DNA of 64,000 nt. Origin: Siphonodentalium dalli (lineage: Eukaryota > Mollusca > Scaphopoda > Gadilida > Siphonodentaliidae). The notes beneath the pieces are model-generated. The model searched no databases. It was not told where the DNA came from and was given only the letters and a program-made list of their open reading frames with translations. The stretch is from assembly GCA_032622095.1 (NCBI GenBank), contig CP136069.1, positions 3,437,566-3,501,565 on the forward strand, written 5' to 3'. The position numbers and the translations under genes are program-made. This document shows, in pieces, positions 57,921 through 64,000 of this stretch. Position 1 is the stretch's first letter; every line of letters starts with the position of its first letter.

Positions 57921-57924
57921 AATC

Positions 57925-58350
57925 CGAATTAACGATCGTAAATTACTATTTCCTTGGCTTCGGTGGTCAAATATTTGATACGAATCGAGGAACCCACTCA
58001 TCTAAGTTCAGAGTTATTTTTGGAATCTATTATTTTTCACTACCGATCATTTTTAGTGGCCCAGTAAAAGGTCGACGAGAAGACGGTCTCGGACCAAATT
58101 GCGGATGAAGATGGATAACTCTGAAATCAAGTGGCTTTTTGTGTCAAATAATTGACAAACCGGCAAAATTTCATTGAACAAAATGTTGATAAATAACAGG
58201 TTTTGGGCAATTTTGTATGTAGTTCACTGATTAGCATTATTTATGGCCAATTAATCGATTCTGATAACTGGAGCAGCATTTTAAAAAAAACGTTGTTATT
58301 TTTGGAATCTGATAAAATGGGGACCATCGAATCGGATTGAGCACCTTTAA
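57925..58350. mobile_element. Family E element, diverged
   Basis: AAATTACTATTTCCTTGGCT, GAGGAACCCACTCATC and the right end GGATTGAGCACCTTTAA identify family E; the left terminus is lost. Confidence 0.65.
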
Positions 58351-58867
58351 GCTCAATTATTTATTAAATGTCAATTTGGATTCCCACATACATGTACATG
58401 TATGTTTGGTGTTTTTAATAAAGTACCTCAAGATATTATAGGAAAATATAAAAACATCGCATCAAAATAAACACCATTGACGTTGAAGATCTGTTGTAGT
58501 ATAAGATACTAATTCGTTGTACTTAGTCAATCATTATAGGACAATTTTCCGTCACGTAGAAAGGTCGTGAAGCCAGCAAAATGAAGCAATTAACTGGATT
58601 ACGGTAAACATTTATCCGGAATGCTGAAATTGTGCGTGTCGTGAATCGGAACACTCCGAAAACAGAATCGGAACGTATGGTAGTGTTACTTTGAAGGCAT
58701 TATGTCAATTAAGTTAAAATAGCGTATTTTGATCAACTGTATTTTTAAAGTAACGATGGGTTGTTTGCGGATACACATAAGCAATTTGTTCTACAAAACA
58801 TTATATCTTTCGCTTCGAAATTCACATTTGTACAACTTTATGTAGACTAAAAGTAAAGTTTTTTTTA

Positions 58868-59267
58868 TTAACCCTTTACCCAACAGAAGGGCCCTGTGCC
58901 AATGCATTCTCTTATATATGCGAGTCGACCATAGGTCGCCTCGCATATATAAGAGAATGCATTGGCTTAACACATTAAAAATTATAAAATTGTTAAAGAA
59001 TGTAAGAAAAAATGGTAAAAAGTGTTAAAAAAATATTTTTTTTAGGCCAATGCATTCTCTTATATATGCGAGGCGACCTATGGTCGACTCGCATATATAA
59101 GAGAATGCATTGGCACAGGGCATAACTGTAACTATCACAATGTGGTCAAGGAGCCGGTTTCAATGATATCCATATTTGTATGGTTCTATTGAGACAGACC
59201 TAAGATATTTTAGGCTGTTGAAGCTTTATTTGGCCGGTTTTGGCCGGTTTGTTGGGTAAAGGGTTAA
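58868..59267 (+). mobile_element. piggyBac-type MITE, family P copy 6, beside a splice donor
   Basis: TTAACCCTTTACCCAACAGA ... TTGGGTAAAGGGTTAA, 400 bp, both palindromes intact. The right TTAA (59264-59267) is seven bases from the GT of the donor of the exon at 59276. Confidence 0.9.
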
Positions 59268-59275
59268 TGCCTTAC

Positions 59276-61329
59276 CTCTTCTTCAGAGCTTTTCTCTTCA
59301 TCCTCCATCTCGCCAGAGAATTCCTCCGCGTTTGACGATGGATTCCTTGTCCTTCCACAAATATTCTCTGAGATTTCCTTCTTCCGACTCTGTTGATTAC
59401 TCTCGGAGTGAGCCTTGTTCCGACTCTGTTGATTACTCTCGGAGTGAACCTTCTTCCGACTCTGGCGGTCACTAGATAAGTTCTGTTTCGACGAACACTC
59501 TTTCACTTGTTGGATGTGAATCTGCGAAGGATGAACATTCACATCTGCATCATCAGTTTCCACTTGAGAACTGCGTTCTTCGGAAAGCGGTGACAAACAA
59601 TGAACGGGATTGAGAATCTCTGGAAACATATGTTCTTTGAGAGTCCTCTGAAGTTGCTGTTCGGTGTTCCTAGATATGTCTGTTGTTTTATTTGTTCTGT
59701 CAGATTTTCTCCTCGCTTCCACAACAACAGGTTTAATCTTCCTCATTTTAACACCAAACTCATCTGCAATATCCTTTAATGCAGAAAGGTGATCTTTTGG
59801 TTTGTTCACTTTAGTGATAGTCGGTACATCAGTCTCAGGTTGATCATAAACCTCTTTTGGTTTGTTCACTTTGGTGACAGTCGGTACATCAGTCTCAGGT
59901 TGATCATAAACCTCTTTTGGTTTGTTAACTTCAGCGACAGTCGGTACATCAGTCTCAGGTTGATCATAAACCTCAATTTCAAAATCCTCAATTCTAATCT
60001 TTTTCTTTTTCCCTTTCTCCCGAGATCTGTCTCTTGATTTTTTACTTCCTTTCTTATCACGTTTGGAATTATTTGCGTCGTCCAGGACAACCGGAGTGTC
60101 CTCAAATAAGAAAGGACCCGATTTCCGCGTATCTGAAAGTCTACCTAACTTGCCGAGTTTAGAACCAGGTTCCTTGAATATAATAGGTTTGATAATTTCT
60201 TCAGTTTCTTCAACTTCTTCGATTTTATTCTTCGTTTCCTTTCTGCGATGCTGAACTTGACACTCAGAATCAAAATCATACGGATCCTGAGACGAAACGC
60301 TCTTTACTGGTGAAATTTTATTTCTGCTTTTGAAAATCCTGTTTTGTTTCTGAACATCCGATGTCTGGCTGTTTTTAAATGCATATGTTGGCTTGTAGGT
60401 CACAACTTTAGATTTTAAAGTTTTCTTATAAGTTTTACGGCCACATTTGTCTTGTTTGAACACAACATTGGTCTGACTACTAAACACATTAACACTAGCA
60501 CAATTCTTTGATTTTATTTCAGCAACATTAGAATCTTGGCTGCAATCTAGATCAAATTCATCTGTTCTCTGAACAATTTCCTGCTGAATAATCGCCTGAT
60601 GTTCACCTTTTACCAAAATTTTCCTTCCAGAAACTCTCCTACTTTTTGTTTTCTGTTTAATACCATCAGTTTCTCTGTCCTCATTTTGATGTCCATCCTG
60701 GAATGAAGCAGTTACCATGGAAACCTCAGCAGTATCCAAAACATCCACAGCTTCTTGCTTACTTTCGTCTTTCGCCTTATGCCGTTTGGACTTCTTTTGA
60801 GTGTCAAATTTCACCTTCTTAATATTTTTGGTCAAATCTTTATTTTTCTCATCGATATCAGGTGACTCATTTTCCATATCATCACTTACCATCAAACTTG
60901 ACCCATCAACTTTAGATTCATGCATCTGATAGGCTGATTCTATTTCGACAGAATTTACCTCTTCTGTGTCATCGTGTTGATCATCTCCTGAAGAATTCCT
61001 CTCAGTGACAACGTTATTTTGTTTTGACTTCTTTTCATTATCGGTAACAGGCGATGATAATTCTTGTGACGCAGATGATTCTTGTGATGCCGATGATTCT
61101 TGTGATGGCGTGCAGTTTTCGATGTCCTTGTGATAGTTAACTTCTTTAGGTTTCAGTCTGCGAGATCTTCGGGGAGATATAATTGGAGTTTCCTGAGATT
61201 CCGGCATAACTGGCTCGATCAATTTAGATTTACTGGGCCTGCGTGTGCTTGACGGTGTCGCCAAACCACTTCCTTCCAATATATGATCGGCATTCAAAAA
61301 AGATGTTTCTGGGTTGAAAAGCTTGGATT
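59276..61329 (-). CDS. Large exon of SYCP2-like gene (684 codons, disordered)
   Basis: The acceptor is ACTGTTTCAG and the donor GAAGAG|GTAAGG; two bases complete a codon and 684 codons follow without a stop. It begins SKLFNPETSFLNADHILEGS, then TPSSTRRPSKSK and SPRRSRRLKPKEVNYHKD. Low-complexity Ser/Lys/Glu sequence follows, with ASQESSASQE, KKSRDRSREKGKKKKIR and three 20-residue repeats of VYDQPETDVPTV..VNKPKE (59800-59960). Near the end are three QSRKK(A/V)HSESNQ repeats and EEKSSEEE. No folded domain is recognised. SYCP2 proteins have a long disordered middle of this kind between an ARM-like N-terminus and a C-terminal coiled coil, which fits but does not prove the call. Confidence 0.8.
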
Positions 61330-61459
61330 CTGAAACAGTTAAGAAATGAAGGTATTAAAAAGAAGTATTTGGTTTCCAAGACTGAAATATATTTCTAAGT
61401 GAAAATTGATCAATTTCATATTTCAGGGCTTTAAATTCCGCCAAATACAAGCCAAAATA

Positions 61460-61654
61460 CAGTAAGGCCCTAAGTAATCGACTCCTTAACCACAGTAGAA
61501 TTATGGGTAGCTTTTCAGGATTTAGTCGGAAATATGGCTTGTTGCCATTCATCGCCCCGAGAGCTTTCCGATGAATGCAATAAGCCATATTTCCGACTAA
61601 ATCCTGAAAATAATTCTGCTGTGGTTAAGGAGTCGATTACTTAGGGCATTACTA
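61460..61654. mobile_element. Mariner-like hairpin MITE (family M)
   Basis: CAGTAAGGCCCTAAGTAATC ... GGGCATTACTA, TA on both sides, with small losses in both arms. It lies in the intron between the two large exons. Confidence 0.8.
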
Positions 61655-61806
61655 TAGGTGTGTCCAAAATAAGGAATCGTGATCCTATTAGTACAGATGA
61701 AAACATGTTTTCTGATGCATTTGAATAGAAATATTAAAACTTCAGATATTTTCATTTTAGCAGAAAAAAATAAATTCTAAGTTTTCTTGAAGCAGGAATC
61801 GAGCCT

Positions 61807-62225
61807 CAACCCTTTCAGACAGGAGCTGCGCTGGTGCAGCATTAACAATCCTGTATAAGTGAAATTTCTTATATATTCGAGTCTCCCATAGGGAGCCTCG
61901 CATATATAGTCCAGTCAAACTAAGTATGAAATAAATTCTGTACATATTTTGAGCTCATATTTGTTGTATTTTGACTGGACTAATAAAAGAGGTTGCACTG
62001 TCTGTCAAGATCAATATTGCAAGGCCTATGTATTCTCATATATATGCGAAGCTCCCTCAAAAATATAAGAGAATGCATTCGCATAGGGTTTTCACAAAGT
62101 TCAGAAGCTCCGGTCATCGAAGGGTTAAACTACCCTTATTGAGCCCCTCACAGACGACACTCAGCAATACAAGCTGCCACCTGTATGGGGCTCCCTACAG
62201 GAAGCTCCAGTCATCAAAGAGTTAA
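61807..62225. repeat. Decayed TTAA-type hairpin elements
   Basis: CAACCCTTTCAGACAGGAGC with the TATATTCGAGTCTCCCATAG stem, a second stem at 62030-62095, and CTACCCTTATTGAGCCCCTC ... AGCTCCAGTCATCAAAGAGT at 62125-62222. The last unit recurs twice at 63542-63780. Confidence 0.55.
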
Positions 62226-62274
62226 GAAAGGAGAGTAACTCTGTGAAAAACGATTTTTTTCTGTCATCCATATA

Positions 62275-62407
62275 CAGTAATGCTCTAAATAATTGACTCC
62301 TTAACCACAGCAGAATTATGGGTAATTTTTCAGGATTTAGTCAGAAATATGGCTTGTTGCCATTCATCGGAAAGCTCTCAGTGAGTCGATTATTTAGAGC
62401 ATTACTG
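62275..62407. mobile_element. Family M MITE with internal deletion
   Basis: CAGTAATGCTCTAAATAATT ... GAGCATTACTG, TA on both sides, but only 133 bp; the right arm is mostly lost. Confidence 0.8.
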
Positions 62408-62543
62408 TACATGTTGCACAAAAAAATAATATTTTCCATCGTGTGTGATGGACACATGAACGGACAGACATTTGTCCAATGGATGGACGAAGGTCATTTC
62501 TATAGTTCCCCGATTGATTAAAGTTCAATCAACTCTTATCTAC

Positions 62544-63477
62544 CTGATTTTCTCTTGGACCTTCCTTTTTGCACTGATTTATTCTGAGGCGTTTTCCCAT
62601 CTGAAGCAGTAGTTGCCTTGTTCCGAGCTTCGTCAGTTTGTTGAACAGTTTCCGGAATAATCTGTTGCTTGGTATTCTCAGAGGAATCACCAGCAACGTT
62701 CCGAGCATCGTCAGATCGTTCAACAGTCTGCACATTTTTCTGCTTGATGGATCTCTCAGAATGATTATCACGAGTTACATTAACAGGCTCCTCGACTTGC
62801 GCTGACTTCACGTTGTTCTGTTTCATGCTTCTCTCAGAACGATTATCACAAGTTACATTAACAGGCTCCTCGACTTGCGCTGACTTTTCGTTGTTCTGTT
62901 TCATGCTTCTCTCAGAACGAGTTACATTAACAGGCTCCTCGACTTGCGCTGACTTCACGTTGTTCTGTTTCATGCTTCGCTCAGAACGATTATCACGAGT
63001 TACATTAACAGGCTCCTCGACTTGCGCTGACTTCTTCTCGTTGTTCTGTTTCATGCTTCTCTCAGAACGATTATCACGAGTTACATTAACAGGCTCCTCG
63101 ACTTGCGCTGACTTCTCGTTGTTCCGCTTCATGCTTCTCTCAGAACGATTATCACGAGTTACACTGGCAGGCTCCGTGAATTCACTACTGTTCGCTGGCT
63201 TTTCCTTACTCTTAGACCGTTGTTTATTTTTATCACTCTTCTGATCATTTATGGGTGTAATATCACCTTCAGCATCGTCGTCTGTGAAATCAAACGTACT
63301 CTTAGCTTTCTGTGGAGCTGTCTTCTCTGACACACTTGCATCTTCAGCTCTCTCTTTGACATGCTTTGTGACATCTTCAGCTTTCTCTTTGACATCCTTT
63401 GTGACGTCTGATTTGTTCTGTTTCCCAACTAAATCTTTGTCAAGCTTAGCCTTTGAATAGAATTTACTACTTGGAAT
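62544..63477 (-). CDS. Exon of SYCP2-like gene with 25-residue tandem repeats
   Basis: The acceptor is TTTTCTTCAG and the donor AAATCAG|GTAGAT; 311 codons plus one base, phase matching the exon at 61329. It begins IPSSKFYSKAKLDKDLVGKQ, has two TK(D/H)VKE(K/R)AED units, then TFDFTDDDAEGDITPIND. Six copies of a ~25-residue repeat follow: SAQVEEPVNVTRDNRSERSM plus KQNNEK, 62735-63180. The end is basic (KGRSKRKSG). The repeats are conserved at DNA level as 69-81-bp tandem units, so copy number may vary between individuals. No known domain. The first exons of the gene lie beyond 64000. Confidence 0.8.
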
Positions 63478-63539
63478 CTGAAGAAAAAAGTCATATTTAT
63501 AAATATTATAGGGTTCTATGTATCAATTCAATGTGATTC

Positions 63540-63800
63540 TATTAAACTACCCTTATGGAGCCCCTCACAGACGACACTCAGCAATACAAGCTGCCACCTG
63601 TATGGGGCTCCCTACAGGAAGTTCCAGTCATGGAATGGTTAAAGTGACATGAGGCAGATATGAGAAAATAGATTGATTAACTACCCTTATGGAGCCCCTC
63701 ACAGACGACACTCAGCAATACAAGCTGCCACCTGTATGGGGCTCCCTACAGGAAGCTCCAGTCATGGAATGGTTAAAGTGACATGAGGCAGATATGAGAA
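63540..63800. repeat. Two direct copies of a ~133-bp TTAA hairpin unit
   Basis: CTACCCTTATGGAGCCCCTC, ACAAGCTGCCACCTGTATGG and GGCTCCCTACAGGAAG occur at 63546 and 63680. Each ends TGGTTAAAGTGACATGAGGC and AGATATGAGAA. GGAGCCCC and GGGGCTCC form a stem. Confidence 0.8.
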
Positions 63801-63840
63801 TGCATTGGCACAGGGCCGTTCTGTTGGGTAAATGGTTAAG
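63801..63840. mobile_element. Family P right-end fragment
   Basis: ATGCATTGGCACAGGGCCGT then TCTGTTGGGTAAATGGTTAA matches the terminus of family P; the rest of the element is absent. Confidence 0.65.
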
Positions 63841-64000
63841 GGTCCCATTCCCCCAGCCAATTTTTCCCCTTCTGTCATACCACAGGACATATTCCATATG
63901 TATAAAGGTATAAAGATGTTTACTTCTCAATTTTGTTGGGACAGTACTAAGAAATTTAAATAGTTGACAACTTTATTTGATTTCTAGCGAGAATGCACAC

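Noticed and set aside
59789-60037. Plus-strand frame with repeated FSDSRYISLRLIINL
   Set aside because: Antisense of the three YDQPETDVPT repeats.
62813-63244. 143-codon plus-strand frame with MLLSERLS repeats
   Set aside because: Exact antisense of the coding tandem repeats in the minus-strand exon; repeats keep the opposite frame open.

Overview
The window reads as nuclear DNA of an animal: spliced exons with GT/AG borders, kilobase introns, AT-rich sequence and a very dense load of small DNA transposons. The mix (many TTAA- and TA-flanked hairpin MITEs, hAT-like elements, degraded non-LTR retrotransposons, a tRNA-type SINE) suggests a marine invertebrate, most likely a bivalve mollusc or other lophotrochozoan. 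The taxon is inference; no rRNA, tRNA or mitochondrial marker is present.

One gene can be supported. It lies on the minus strand, crosses essentially the whole window and runs off both edges. Thirteen exons were recognised from open frame, splice sites and matching phase: two large ones at 63477-62544 and 61329-59276, then small ones at 54529-54471, 51199-51023, 49011-48948, 37067-37021, 31250-31146, 30184-30119, 27746-27663, 24927-24727, 17999-17894, 9939-9755 and 2578-2479. They encode a long, low-complexity, Lys/Ser/Glu-rich protein with internal repeats, ending in a segment that resembles the Cor1-type coiled coil of SYCP3 and the SYCP2 C-terminus. The best guess is a synaptonemal complex protein 2 (SYCP2)-like meiotic chromosome-axis protein, at moderate confidence. 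Two phase breaks (between 37021 and 31250, and between 9755 and 2578) show that at least two exons are unidentified.

The introns are a stack of nested repeats. (1) Six copies of a ~400-bp MITE with ends TTAACCCTTTACCCAACA and two internal ~75-bp palindromes; a TTAA target and CCC ends point to the piggyBac superfamily. (2) About eighteen copies or fragments of a ~210-bp near-perfect hairpin with ends CAGTAATGCCC and TA target sites, Tc1/mariner-like. (3) A ~93-bp palindrome starting GCAGAATGAGGTCC. (4) Other TTAA-flanked families (AAAGGTACTCAATCC, AAAGGCCCACT, AAAGGGGTACTGTAC). (5) An hAT-like element at 6402-7643 with a perfect 8-bp target duplication. (6) A 6.2-kb insertion at 38131-44351 that splits a mariner-like MITE. 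(7) A LINE at ~21235-24170 with an internal inversion and a MITE inserted at TTAA. (8) Tandem arrays: 79-bp units (4168-5446), 22-bp units (52216-53950) and a field of CTTAAG palindromes (57230-57920).

The most informative observations are where repeats meet gene structure. MITEs end 6-7 nt inside two splice donors. A LINE tail appears to provide the pyrimidine tract of one acceptor. The junction of exon 9939-9755 with its intron has been tandemly copied, leaving spare donor-like sites. No bacterial operon, CRISPR array, riboswitch or complete autonomous transposon was found.
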